Positions 1 to 6,668 of a stretch of 6,687 bases of DNA are shown here, one piece after another. The stretch covers positions 7,083 to 13,769 of the forward strand of contig DEIW01000063.1 of assembly GCA_002352705.1 (NCBI GenBank), in the 5' to 3' direction. Made by a program: the position numbers and the translations under genes. The number at the start of each line of letters is the position of its first letter. The first letter of the stretch is position 1. The notes beneath the pieces are model-generated. The model was not told the DNA's origin, ran no database searches, and was given only the letters and a program-made list of their open reading frames with translations. The DNA comes from Bacteroidales bacterium UBA2764 (GTDB taxonomy: Bacteria; Bacteroidota; Bacteroidia; Bacteroidales; Paludibacteraceae).

Positions 1-584
1 AGGTTACGCAGGTATCCCAACCAGTAGCACAGCCGGTATCGAAGCCGCAGGAAACAAGTGCCCCGTCTCAACCTATATCACAACCTCAAGCACCTCAAGC
101 GTCTATTCCTTCTATCCCAAAGATGCCCAAGATTGGTCTTGGTCTGGGAAAGAAGAAAGAGACTGAGGAACCATCGGCAGAGACAGAGAAAACCGTATCA
201 TCTTCCAATCAGGAGGACCTTAACCGCCCTTTTACGGCTGACCAACTCAGAGACGCGTGGGTTGGTCTTGCCGAAATCCACAAGGATGAACCGCGTCTCA
301 AACAACTGATAGAGAGTTATATCCCTCGTTTGATAGACGAGCAAACGGCAGAGATCCAGATGCCTAATCCATGGCAGATGGAACAGATGCGCAAATCAAT
401 GCCGCAATTAGCCCGTCAACTACGCGAGGTGTTGCATAACAACCATCTGCATATCCAGTTGGTTCAGGCTCAATTCTCCCAAGAGCAGATGGCTTTTACC
501 GCAGAGGAGAAATACAAAGTGATGGTAGAGCAAAATCCGGCTCTTGCCCAACTCAAGGAGCGATTGAATTTACAAATAGACTAA
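1..584 (+). CDS. dnaX: DNA polymerase III subunit gamma/tau, C-terminal part (5' end outside window)
   Basis: The frame is open from the window edge (first full codon at 3) to TAA at 582-584, so 193 C-terminal residues are visible and the start lies upstream. The first ~76 visible residues are a linker rich in Pro, Gln, Ser and Val (nt 3-230), with a basic IGLGLGKKK patch. A compact helical domain follows from FTADQL (nt 231) to the end, closing with NPALAQLKERLNLQID. That ending resembles the C-terminal end of Bacteroidales gamma/tau proteins as I recall them. Gamma/tau is the clamp-loader subunit that joins polymerase cores to the helicase at the replication fork. The AAA+ ATPase region is not in the window, so the call rests on the tail, the linker and this family resemblance. 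An internal ATG at 123 is not the start, because the coding frame continues upstream of it. The radical SAM gene follows after 1 nt. Confidence 0.82.
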   Translation, partial: VTQVSQPVAQPVSKPQETSAPSQPISQPQAPQASIPSIPKMPKIGLGLGKKKETEEPSAETEKTVSSSNQEDLNRPFTADQLRDAWVGLAEIHKDEPRLKQLIESYIPRLIDEQTAEIQMPNPWQMEQMRKSMPQLARQLREVLHNNHLHIQLVQAQFSQEQMAFTAEEKYKVMVEQNPALAQLKERLNLQID

Positions 585-585
585 A

Positions 586-2310
586 TTGGCGGACCTGTTA
601 AAATATTTACCAACCACCCGCAAAGAGACGGAGTTGCGCGGCTGGGATGAAGTGGACATTGTCTTCTTCACCGGGGATGCGTATATTGATCACCCGTCTT
701 TTGGTGCAGCCGTGTTAGGCCGGGTATTGGAGTCTGCCGGTTACAGGGTAGCAATCGTTCCCCAACCCGATTGGCACGGGGATTTTCGCGATTTCAAGAA
801 ATTCGGCCGTCCGCGGCTGTATTTCGCTATCTCGGCAGGTTCGATGGATTCAATGGTCAATCACTATACGGCAGCCAAACGCAGGCGTTCGGATGATGCC
901 TATACGCCGGAAGGAAAAGCCGGTGCCCGTCCTGATTATTGTACAATCACCTATTGCCGCATTCTGAAACAACTATATCCCGATGTGCCCATCGTGATAG
1001 GCGGAATAGAAGCCTCAATGCGCAGGCTGACGCATTATGATTATTGGTCTGATAAGTTGATGCCTTCGATTTTAGTGGACAGCGGAGCAGATATATTAGT
1101 ATACGGAATGGGAGAAAAACCGATGACCGCGATAAGCGATGTATTGCGGGACGGCGGACCGGATATGCAGCAACGGTTGCACCATATTCCGCAGACGGCA
1201 TACCTGACCACAGATGCCAGCGAAATACCGGTTGATGCAATACGGTTAGCGAGCCATGAAGAGGCATTACGCGACAAGCGTGTCCATGCCGAAAATTTCC
1301 GCCTGATAGAGATTGAATCCAATAAGATACATCAATCCCCAATCGTTCAACCGGTAGGCAAGCAATATGTAATGGTTAATCCGTCTTATCTGCCGATGAC
1401 TACAGAAGAGCTGGATGCCATCTACGATTTGCCATTCCAATATACACCGCATCCGAAATACAAAGACAAGCATATTCCTGCTTATGAGATGATCAAATGG
1501 TCCGTGTGTATGCATCGCGGTTGTTTCGGAGGCTGCGCATTTTGTACCATCTCCGCGCATCAAGGTAAGCAGATAGTCTCCCGCTCCAAGGCTTCTATCT
1601 TACGGCAGATAGAACGTTTGAGCCATTTGCCGGATTGGCACGGAGTACTCTCAGACCTTGGCGGACCATCGGCGAACATGTACGGAATGCACGGCAAGGA
1701 CCTGTCAATATGTCAGAAATGCGCGCGCGCTTCATGTCTCCAACCGGCTATATGTCCTAATCTCAACCGAGATTTCGAACCCCTGCTGGACATCTACCGC
1801 ACGGTAGATAAACTGCCGTATATCAAGCATGCTTTTGTGGGTTCCGGAATACGTTATGATCTGATGAACGAAACATATGCGCGTCAGTTAATCACGCGTC
1901 ATGTATCCGGGCGGCTCAAAGTAGCGCCGGAACATTGTGCCGATAACGTATTACGAATTATGCGCAAGCCGTTGTGGGCTAACTATCTGCGATTCAGGGA
2001 TCTCTTCTTGCAAATCAATAAAGAGTCAGGGCTCAACCAGCAACTGATTCCATATTTCATATCTTCTCATCCCGGATGTACCAAGCAAGACATGATAGCG
2101 CTTGCAGAAGAGACAAAAAGGATGCATTATCGGCCGGAGCAAGTCCAGGATTTCACCCCTACGCCGATGACTTTGTCTACCACGATGTTTTATACAGGGA
2201 TCAATCCTTACACGCGCGAACCTATATATGTAGCGCGTACGGCAGAGCAGAAAAAACAACAAAACCAATATTTCTTCTGGTATAAATCTCAAAATCATCA
2301 TAAATCATGA
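586..2310 (+). CDS. ygiQ: YgiQ family (UPF0313) radical SAM protein
   Basis: This 574-residue cytoplasmic protein matches the YgiQ/UPF0313 family, whose biochemical role is unknown. The N-terminal ~300 residues correspond to the family's Radical_SAM_N region, with LPTTRKE and GDAYIDHPSFG near the start. The radical SAM motif CX3CX2C is C313, C317 and C320 within HRGCFGGCAFC; these would hold the 4Fe-4S cluster that cleaves S-adenosylmethionine. SDLGGPSANMYG and a second Cys group (C376, C379, C384, C390) follow, then the APEH and PYFISSHPG motifs. The protein stops soon after YFFWYKSQ, far shorter at the C-terminus than the ~740-residue E. coli YgiQ, which I recall as usual for Bacteroidota. 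The start is TTG at 586: an in-frame stop lies at 577-579, and the next Met falls far inside the conserved region. The gene begins 1 nt after dnaX and its TGA overlaps the next ATG. Confidence 0.93.
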   Translation: MADLLKYLPTTRKETELRGWDEVDIVFFTGDAYIDHPSFGAAVLGRVLESAGYRVAIVPQPDWHGDFRDFKKFGRPRLYFAISAGSMDSMVNHYTAAKRRRSDDAYTPEGKAGARPDYCTITYCRILKQLYPDVPIVIGGIEASMRRLTHYDYWSDKLMPSILVDSGADILVYGMGEKPMTAISDVLRDGGPDMQQRLHHIPQTAYLTTDASEIPVDAIRLASHEEALRDKRVHAENFRLIEIESNKIHQSPIVQPVGKQYVMVNPSYLPMTTEELDAIYDLPFQYTPHPKYKDKHIPAYEMIKWSVCMHRGCFGGCAFCTISAHQGKQIVSRSKASILRQIERLSHLPDWHGVLSDLGGPSANMYGMHGKDLSICQKCARASCLQPAICPNLNRDFEPLLDIYRTVDKLPYIKHAFVGSGIRYDLMNETYARQLITRHVSGRLKVAPEHCADNVLRIMRKPLWANYLRFRDLFLQINKESGLNQQLIPYFISSHPGCTKQDMIALAEETKRMHYRPEQVQDFTPTPMTLSTTMFYTGINPYTREPIYVARTAEQKKQQNQYFFWYKSQNHHKS

Positions 2311-3287
2311 AATCAACTATACGCAAACGTCATTACCGTATTAATCCGGAGACGCTCCAGTTGGAGCGCATAGAGCATGGGTTCCGCTATTGGATCCGTC
2401 GCTCGGGTGGATATATATTCACAGGAATAGGGTTGGGCGTGATATTTTTCTATGTGTTCCTCTATTTCTTCCCCTCGCCTCGCGAGGCATCGTTGATGCA
2501 ATATAACCGCAACCTGACAGCAGAGATGGAGGTGTTGGAGAAACAGGTAGACCAGATGCAGGTAGTTTTATCCGATTTATCGCAACGTGATGACAACCTA
2601 TATCGTGCCATATTAGGTGCGGAACCTATACCGCTGAGTGCCCGAATGGGTGCCACCCAGCAGATTTCTTACTATGATTCGTTGGCGCGCATGACGAACA
2701 CACAGCTGGCTGCCGATATCCAGAGGAAGGTGGATATTTTAGAGAAGGAGTTATATGTTCAAGCTACTTCGTATGACGAGATTCTTGAATTGGCAAAAAA
2801 CCAGAACGTCCGAATGGAAAATATCCCGGCTATCCAACCTGTGCTAAATAAAGACCTCAAGCGTATGGCTTCCGGTTACGGATGGCGTGTGGATCCGGTA
2901 TATCATATCCGTCGTTTCCATGAGGGCATGGATTTCTCGGCTCCTATTGGGACGGATATATATGCAACAGGCAACGGGACGGTCGTTTATTCGGGTTGGC
3001 GTCAAGGATACGGAGAGACAGTAGAGATTGATCACGGATTCAACTATACTACGCGCTATGCCCATTGTTCCAAACGCGCAGTGCGGGTAGGGCAGAAAGT
3101 GAAACGCGGAGATGTGATAGCTTTTGTAGGCAATACCGGTAAATCCACCGGACCTCACCTGCATTACGAGGTACATTATAACGGTCATCCGATTGATCCG
3201 CGTAATTTCTATTTCTATGATTTGAGCCCGGAGGATTACGATAAGATGGTACAGTTATCCTCAAATATGGGCAATATGATGGATTAA
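2307..3287 (+). CDS. Membrane-anchored M23 family metallopeptidase (murein hydrolase)
   Basis: This 326-residue protein is predicted to cut peptide cross-links in periplasmic peptidoglycan. A basic cytoplasmic N-terminus (about 1-34) precedes one membrane segment (about 36-55), so the rest should face the periplasm. Two coiled-coil-like stretches follow (about 60-100 and 131-165), then a LytM/M23 domain from about residue 185. The zinc ligands H205 and D209 (HEGMD) and H286 (in HLH, 284-286) are present, as is the catalytic H253 in RYAHC, so the enzyme looks active rather than a degenerate activator. The layout (one anchor, coiled coil, C-terminal M23) is common in Bacteroidota. Its ATG lies in the ATGA that holds the stop of the radical SAM gene, pointing to translational coupling. 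The substrate bond, and whether it serves division or elongation, cannot be told from sequence. TAA at 3285-3287 is followed by the shared hairpin. Confidence 0.92.
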   Translation: MKSTIRKRHYRINPETLQLERIEHGFRYWIRRSGGYIFTGIGLGVIFFYVFLYFFPSPREASLMQYNRNLTAEMEVLEKQVDQMQVVLSDLSQRDDNLYRAILGAEPIPLSARMGATQQISYYDSLARMTNTQLAADIQRKVDILEKELYVQATSYDEILELAKNQNVRMENIPAIQPVLNKDLKRMASGYGWRVDPVYHIRRFHEGMDFSAPIGTDIYATGNGTVVYSGWRQGYGETVEIDHGFNYTTRYAHCSKRAVRVGQKVKRGDVIAFVGNTGKSTGPHLHYEVHYNGHPIDPRNFYFYDLSPEDYDKMVQLSSNMGNMMD

Positions 3288-3320
3288 AAAAATATCGCGT
3301 CTCATCCGAGGCGCGATATA
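3285..3320 (-). terminator. Rho-independent terminator of the Crp-type gene, shared convergent region
   Basis: An 8-bp stem pairs 3292-3299 with 3312-3319 (ATATCGCG/CGCGATAT). Inside it, CTC (3301-3303) pairs with GAG (3308-3310) around the loop ATCC. The pair 3300/3311 is G-U in plus-strand RNA and an A/C mismatch in minus-strand RNA. Seven A residues at 3286-3292 give a U-tract right after the hairpin for minus-strand transcripts, the classic intrinsic terminator layout. For plus-strand transcripts the tract after the hairpin is mixed (a broken T-run around 3328-3336), so termination of the peptidase operon here is plausible but weaker. The stop codon of the regulator (3302-3304) lies inside the hairpin. 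Confidence 0.8.
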
Positions 3321-4000
3321 TGTTCTAATTCTTTTTCATTCAGTATCCGTATCCGTCTTCCGTCCACTGCAATCAGTTCCTCTTGCGCGAACTGGCTGAG
3401 GGTGCGGATGGCATTGCTGGTAGTCATATTACTCATGTTGGCGAGGTCCTCGCGTGGAAGCAACATTGCCAGCGTTTTTCCATCCTCTTCATAACCGTAG
3501 TTTTTCAGTAGTAGTAGCAAACTCTCTGCTAATCGTCCCCGGATGTGTTTTTGGGTAAGGTGAACAGTCTGAATCTCCGAAATAGCCAGATCTTTCGCCA
3601 TCATCAGCATGACCTCGTAGCATAATTTACCGTTGGAACGAATAAGTTGGGAGAAATAATCACGGCTCATCCGATATACCGTGCATGGCTCAAAAGCATT
3701 GGCATTGGAATTATATGCTTCTCCCGCAATGCAAGCGCGGTACCCGAAAATATCGTAAGGTTTCAGTAAACGGATAATTTGTTGGCGTTGTCCGATGCCT
3801 TCCTTGAATATACGGACTTTTCCGCGGAGGAGCATCCATACAAATGTCGATTCCTCTCCATCCAAGTGAATGGTTTCATTTTTAGAGTAATGGACAATCT
3901 CTACATGTTTGGCTACGTCTTGACGTTCTGTTTCCGTCAACGTAAGCCATAGTGGATTCAGTTCCCACAACGGGGAAAAATTCTCTTCTTTAATTTTCAT
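3302..4000 (-). CDS. Crp/Fnr family transcriptional regulator
   Basis: The protein has 232 residues from ATG at 4000. The N-terminal beta-barrel (cNMP-binding fold, about 25-115) leads into a dimer helix (about 119-150) and a Crp-type winged helix (about 152-222). The latter has REDLANMSNMTTSNAIRTL, with its recognition helix at about 193-204. It closely resembles a Crp-like regulator widely conserved in Bacteroidales (IRGRLAE, SNMTTSNAIRTLS and an ...ISRLG end). In the phosphate-binding cassette (about 84-100), the positions matching Glu72 and Arg82 of E. coli CRP appear to be Tyr87 and Asn97. cAMP binding is therefore unlikely, and the ligand is unknown. There is no FNR-type Cys cluster. 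The frame stays open to 4081, but those extra 27 codons cover the promoter at 4028-4059, so I chose 4000. Targets cannot be inferred. Confidence 0.92.
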   Translation of the reverse strand: MKIKEENFSPLWELNPLWLTLTETERQDVAKHVEIVHYSKNETIHLDGEESTFVWMLLRGKVRIFKEGIGQRQQIIRLLKPYDIFGYRACIAGEAYNSNANAFEPCTVYRMSRDYFSQLIRSNGKLCYEVMLMMAKDLAISEIQTVHLTQKHIRGRLAESLLLLLKNYGYEEDGKTLAMLLPREDLANMSNMTTSNAIRTLSQFAQEELIAVDGRRIRILNEKELEHISRLG

Positions 4001-4027
4001 CCGAACGTTTGTTTCCGAAATTGAGTA

Positions 4028-4059
4028 CAAAGATACAACATTTTTTTTATATTCGCAAA
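4028..4059 (-). promoter_or_regulatory. Bacteroidota-type promoter of the Crp-type regulator
   Basis: On the minus strand a -33 TTTG (4056-4059) and a -7 TATCTTTG (4028-4035, matching TAnnTTTG) are separated by 20 nt, the spacing expected for the primary sigma factor of this phylum. Transcription should start near 4021, giving a ~20-nt leader before the ATG at 4000. The leader holds a repeated TTCGG (4001-4005 and 4015-4019 on the opposite strand) of unknown meaning. The promoter sits in the 94-nt gap after the polymerase gene, so the regulator can be transcribed on its own. I see no terminator between the two genes, so read-through is possible. Confidence 0.8.
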
Positions 4060-4094
4060 ATAAATATGAATTTTTAAGCAAATAGAGCGTATAT

Positions 4095-5345
4095 TTAGAT
4101 CTTATGCGGTCTCATAAATCCAGCCGGCTGGTCATTTATGTCTAAATCATAGCCTTGTACTGCAAAATGTATCTGGTTGCGTCCGAAACGTTTGTTGATA
4201 TCATCCATGGCTTGCATTAAGCGTTTTTGTTTGGATTGATTTGTAACCTGGTCTTGGGAGAAGAGGTCTAATTGTATGCTGTCTGCATGCTGTAGTTGTC
4301 CGAGAATGACACCTGCTTGTTTGAATTGATAATTTTCCCGATACAGCCGGTCTAATAAAATGGTAATGGCTTTGATGACTTGGGTAGAATCATCCGTCGG
4401 AGTAGCCAGTTTGATAGTATCGTCGGCATTATATTGCGCCAAATCCAGACGGTGGCGATTCGTAGCAAGAAAGAGTGTAACCGTCCTGCAAAGCGCATGT
4501 TGTTCTCGTAGCTTGCGGGTGGCTGATGAGGCATAATTGCTTAACTCGCGCAGCAAAACCGATTTGCTGTTTGTCATATGCGCGAAGGTTCGGCTGTACA
4601 TGATGGATTTCTGGCTGTCATGACCTGCAAGCACGATAGCCGGAATACCGTTAAGTTCTTTCCATGTCCGCACGCCGCTTACGCCGAACATCCGATTTAC
4701 CCATGTTTCCGGTTGATGCGTATAATCCAGTGCAGTCTTCACTCCAGCCCGTTCCACTTTTTTGATACTTCTTCGCCCGATACCCCAAATATCTCTGACT
4801 GCTATTTTGGCGAGGGCTGTTTCTCTCCGGTCAGGAGGCATGACACAAATTCCATGGTATGCCGGGTAATGTTTGGCAAACCATGTGGCTGTTTTAGCGA
4901 GGGTATATGTCTGTCCGGCTCCACAACTGACGGGTATACTGGTTTTGCGAAGAATGAGGTCTTTGATGGTTTGCAGGTATTCGCGTAACAAACCCAAGTT
5001 ATCTTCCGGCATAAAACCGAAGAACTCATCTACGCTGTATTGTACGAAATCAAGCACCATTTCCGTTTCCCTGACCTCATCCATTATCTGGTATGAAATC
5101 TCATGGTATAGATGATGATGCACGTCAATGACGGTAACATGATGCTTTTTTATTATTTGCGGAACTTGAAAAAGCGGGTTTCCACGTTTTAAACCGACTG
5201 CTTTTGCTTCCTGATTGAGCGCAAGGATTATACCGCCGTTGTTGTCGTTATTGTTGGCTACGACAACCGGCGTACCCTTCAGCTCCGGCCGTGAGACTAA
5301 CTCACAACTGACGAAGAAATTATTACAGTCAATATGGATATACAT
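4095..5345 (-). CDS. Y-family translesion DNA polymerase (UmuC-like)
   Basis: This 416-residue protein is an error-prone DNA polymerase that copies across damaged bases. It begins MYIHIDCNNFFVSCE, giving the metal ligand D6 and an aromatic steric-gate pair (F10/F11). The second catalytic pair is D106/E107 in YSVDEFF. TLAKTA (148-153) and a helix-hairpin-helix around 184-205 (RDIWGIGRRS) follow, then the little-finger domain, with KSIMYSRTF at 246-254. Near the C-terminus QLDLF (358-362, nt 4260-4274) matches the beta-clamp-binding consensus, and the tail resembles the UmuC-type end (DUF4113-like) without a YTT motif. The overall type is UmuC rather than DinB. No umuD-like gene is in the window. 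The frame extends to a GTG at 5378 that would overlap the transporter gene; ATG at 5345 fits the conserved family N-terminus and lies 10 nt after that gene. It is probably the last gene of the three-gene operon. Confidence 0.93.
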   Translation of the reverse strand: MYIHIDCNNFFVSCELVSRPELKGTPVVVANNNDNNGGIILALNQEAKAVGLKRGNPLFQVPQIIKKHHVTVIDVHHHLYHEISYQIMDEVRETEMVLDFVQYSVDEFFGFMPEDNLGLLREYLQTIKDLILRKTSIPVSCGAGQTYTLAKTATWFAKHYPAYHGICVMPPDRRETALAKIAVRDIWGIGRRSIKKVERAGVKTALDYTHQPETWVNRMFGVSGVRTWKELNGIPAIVLAGHDSQKSIMYSRTFAHMTNSKSVLLRELSNYASSATRKLREQHALCRTVTLFLATNRHRLDLAQYNADDTIKLATPTDDSTQVIKAITILLDRLYRENYQFKQAGVILGQLQHADSIQLDLFSQDQVTNQSKQKRLMQAMDDINKRFGRNQIHFAVQGYDLDINDQPAGFMRPHKI

Positions 5346-5355
5346 CGTTTGGGTT

Positions 5356-6264
5356 TTATTGACATTCCTTGTCTTCACAAGGTGTGTCAGGCGTTTCGGT
5401 TTCTAAAGTGGCATGAGTGATTCCCTCTTCCGCCAATGCTGATTTGATGGCGTGTACTGCTTCACGCGAGTGTGTCAAATCATCCACTACAAGATGCGCG
5501 GTCATCGCGTTTTCCGTTGTACTCATTGCCCATACATGGATGTGATGCACTCCTACCACATGCGGGGTCGCCAGAATATGTTTGCATATATGGTCTATCT
5601 CCACATTCTCCGGCACGCCATCCAATGCCAACCGGATGCTGTCGTGCAGCAGTTCCCATGTACTGATGAGAATTACGAGCGCAATTATCAGACTGATAAT
5701 CGGGTCAATGATATACCATCCTGTAAAACTGATGATTACGCCGCTAATTACGACGCCGATGCTGACTAATGTATCAGCTGCCATATGCACGAAGGCGCCA
5801 CGGACATTCAGGTCGTTTTGCTGGCCGCGCATGAGGAGCAGGGTAGTGATGCCGTTCACCAGAATTCCTACCCCTGCGGTCCACGAGATGGCTGCGCCGT
5901 CGATGGCTACCGGCATGCGCAGTTTATGTACGCTTTCGGCGATGATGATTCCCACCGCTACAAGAAGCAACACAGCGTTCATCAACGAAATCAGAATCGT
6001 GGATTTCTTATAGCCGTAGGTATAATGGCTGTTAGCGGCGCGCTGCGCCAGGTAGCAACCGAATAACACCAGAGCCAGTGAGAAAACATCGCTCAGGTTG
6101 TGCCCCGCATCGCTTAGGAGCGACAGACTGTTCTTCCATATACCCACGCCGGCTTCGATGATGACGAAGAGCAGGTTTAATGCAATACTGATAATCAGAA
6201 TTGTCCGCATGCGTTTGTCTGTAGCAGCGGGCGTTGGGTGCTCATGATGATGATGGTGTGACAT
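5356..6264 (-). CDS. Cation diffusion facilitator (CDF) family metal efflux transporter, CzcD/ZitB-like
   Basis: This 302-residue inner-membrane protein exports divalent metal, most likely zinc, in exchange for protons. A His-rich N-terminus (HHHHHEH, residues 3-9) precedes six membrane segments spanning about 21-200. The transport site is readable: H55 and D59 in SDAGHNLSD (TM2) and H160 and D164 in HMAAD (TM5). This HD-HD set is associated with Zn/Cd in the family. The cytoplasmic domain (about 205-290) carries HHIHVWAMS (240-248), and the last residues hold two Cys (C296, C301). The length is normal for ZitB/CzcD. The ATG at 6264 lies 7 nt after the upstream YdeI-like stop in an A-rich context typical of Bacteroidota starts. 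The polymerase begins 10 nt after the stop, so all three should share one transcript. No metal-sensing regulator (ArsR, MerR or Fur type) is adjacent. Confidence 0.95.
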   Translation of the reverse strand: MSHHHHHEHPTPAATDKRMRTILIISIALNLLFVIIEAGVGIWKNSLSLLSDAGHNLSDVFSLALVLFGCYLAQRAANSHYTYGYKKSTILISLMNAVLLLVAVGIIIAESVHKLRMPVAIDGAAISWTAGVGILVNGITTLLLMRGQQNDLNVRGAFVHMAADTLVSIGVVISGVIISFTGWYIIDPIISLIIALVILISTWELLHDSIRLALDGVPENVEIDHICKHILATPHVVGVHHIHVWAMSTTENAMTAHLVVDDLTHSREAVHAIKSALAEEGITHATLETETPDTPCEDKECQ

Positions 6265-6271
6265 ATTTGTA

Positions 6272-6613
6272 TTATTTGGATGTTAATAATGCTTTTCGTC
6301 CGGCTGTGGTCATCAGACCACGTTTCTCCAGATCGGCGCAACGTTGTTTGTTGAGTTCTGTCCAATGGCTCTTTTTAGTCCGCGGTGACAGACGTTGAGC
6401 CAATCGTCCGTCCGACAGTTTCTTGAGAGTGGAGTCAATCCAGCCAAAACAGAGCGCTTCTTCCACGACATCGAGATAAGGCATACAATCTGTCCGGGGA
6501 ATTTTCGTACGGTACATTGTCACCCAGCAATACGGCTCTTTGTCATGGTTCGCTTCCAACCATTCACGGAGTTCGCGGCGTTCTTTAAATTCTAATAGAT
6601 AGGTTATCTCCAT
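6272..6613 (-). CDS. YdeI/OmpD-associated-like protein, short form
   Basis: The protein has 113 residues from ATG at 6613. It matches the N-terminal part of the YdeI/OmpD-associated family: the FKERRELREWLEANH opening, YLDVVEEALCFGWIDS, then LAQRLSPRTKKSHW and ELNKQRCADLEKRGLMT. The biochemical role of the family is poorly known, and some members are mislabelled thymidylate synthase in databases. Family members are usually about 180-200 residues and carry a C-terminal OmdA-type segment. Here the protein ends at ...AGRKALLTSK and the transporter gene begins 7 nt later, so that segment is missing. It could be a natural short form or a truncated, possibly decaying gene. The frame is open up to 6676, but that extension would run through the -7 element at 6637-6644, so ATG 6613 is preferred. 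It is the first gene of the operon. Confidence 0.8.
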   Translation of the reverse strand: MEITYLLEFKERRELREWLEANHDKEPYCWVTMYRTKIPRTDCMPYLDVVEEALCFGWIDSTLKKLSDGRLAQRLSPRTKKSHWTELNKQRCADLEKRGLMTTAGRKALLTSK

Positions 6614-6636
6614 CTCTAAAATTATTTTTGAGGCTG

Positions 6637-6668
6637 CAAAGATACAAAAAAATATGCAATTATGCAAA
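6637..6668 (-). promoter_or_regulatory. Bacteroidota-type promoter of the YdeI-like/CDF/polymerase operon
   Basis: On the minus strand a -33 TTTG (6665-6668) and a -7 TATCTTTG (6637-6644) are separated by exactly 20 nt, the same layout and -7 sequence as the promoter at 4028-4059. The predicted transcript start is near 6630, about 17 nt before the ATG at 6613. Upstream is strongly A/T-rich (6669-6687), which may act like an UP element. The spacer carries a short direct repeat (6654-6667). Confidence 0.8.
6654..6667. repeat. Short direct repeat ATGCAA inside the operon promoter
   Basis: ATGCAA occurs at 6654-6659 and again at 6662-6667, a period of 8 nt, lying between the -33 and -7 elements and touching the -33 box. 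The embedded TGCA half-sites are self-complementary. It could be an operator, but the stretch is A/T-rich and a chance repeat is quite possible. Just upstream, CAATTTT is repeated in tandem at 6674-6680 and 6681-6687. Confidence 0.25.

Noticed and set aside
123..584. Separate small gene starting at ATG 123
   Set aside because: The same frame is open to the window edge with a typical Pro/Gln-rich tau linker, so this is the tail of dnaX.
947..1563. Overlapping antisense open frames opposite the radical SAM gene
   Set aside because: No recognisable domains and no promoter; composition is what the reverse complement of a conserved coding gene gives.
4001..4081. Longer N-terminus of the Crp-type regulator starting at 4081
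   Set aside because: The extra 27 codons coincide with a well-formed promoter (4028-4059) and add A/T-rich sequence unlike the family; the family N-terminus fits ATG 4000.
4001..4094. Terminator between the polymerase gene and the regulator gene
   Set aside because: No stable hairpin with a T-tract could be found; only A/T-rich promoter sequence is present.
5346..5378. GTG start at 5378 for the Y-family polymerase
   Set aside because: It would overlap the transporter gene by 23 nt and add 11 residues before the conserved MYIHIDCNNFF opening.
4578..6066. Plus-strand open frames opposite the polymerase and transporter genes
   Set aside because: They shadow well-supported conserved genes and their translations show no family features.
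6238..6258. Poly-histidine codons at the transporter N-terminus as a cloning tag
   Set aside because: His-rich N-termini are natural in CDF zinc transporters; no vector sequence surrounds it.
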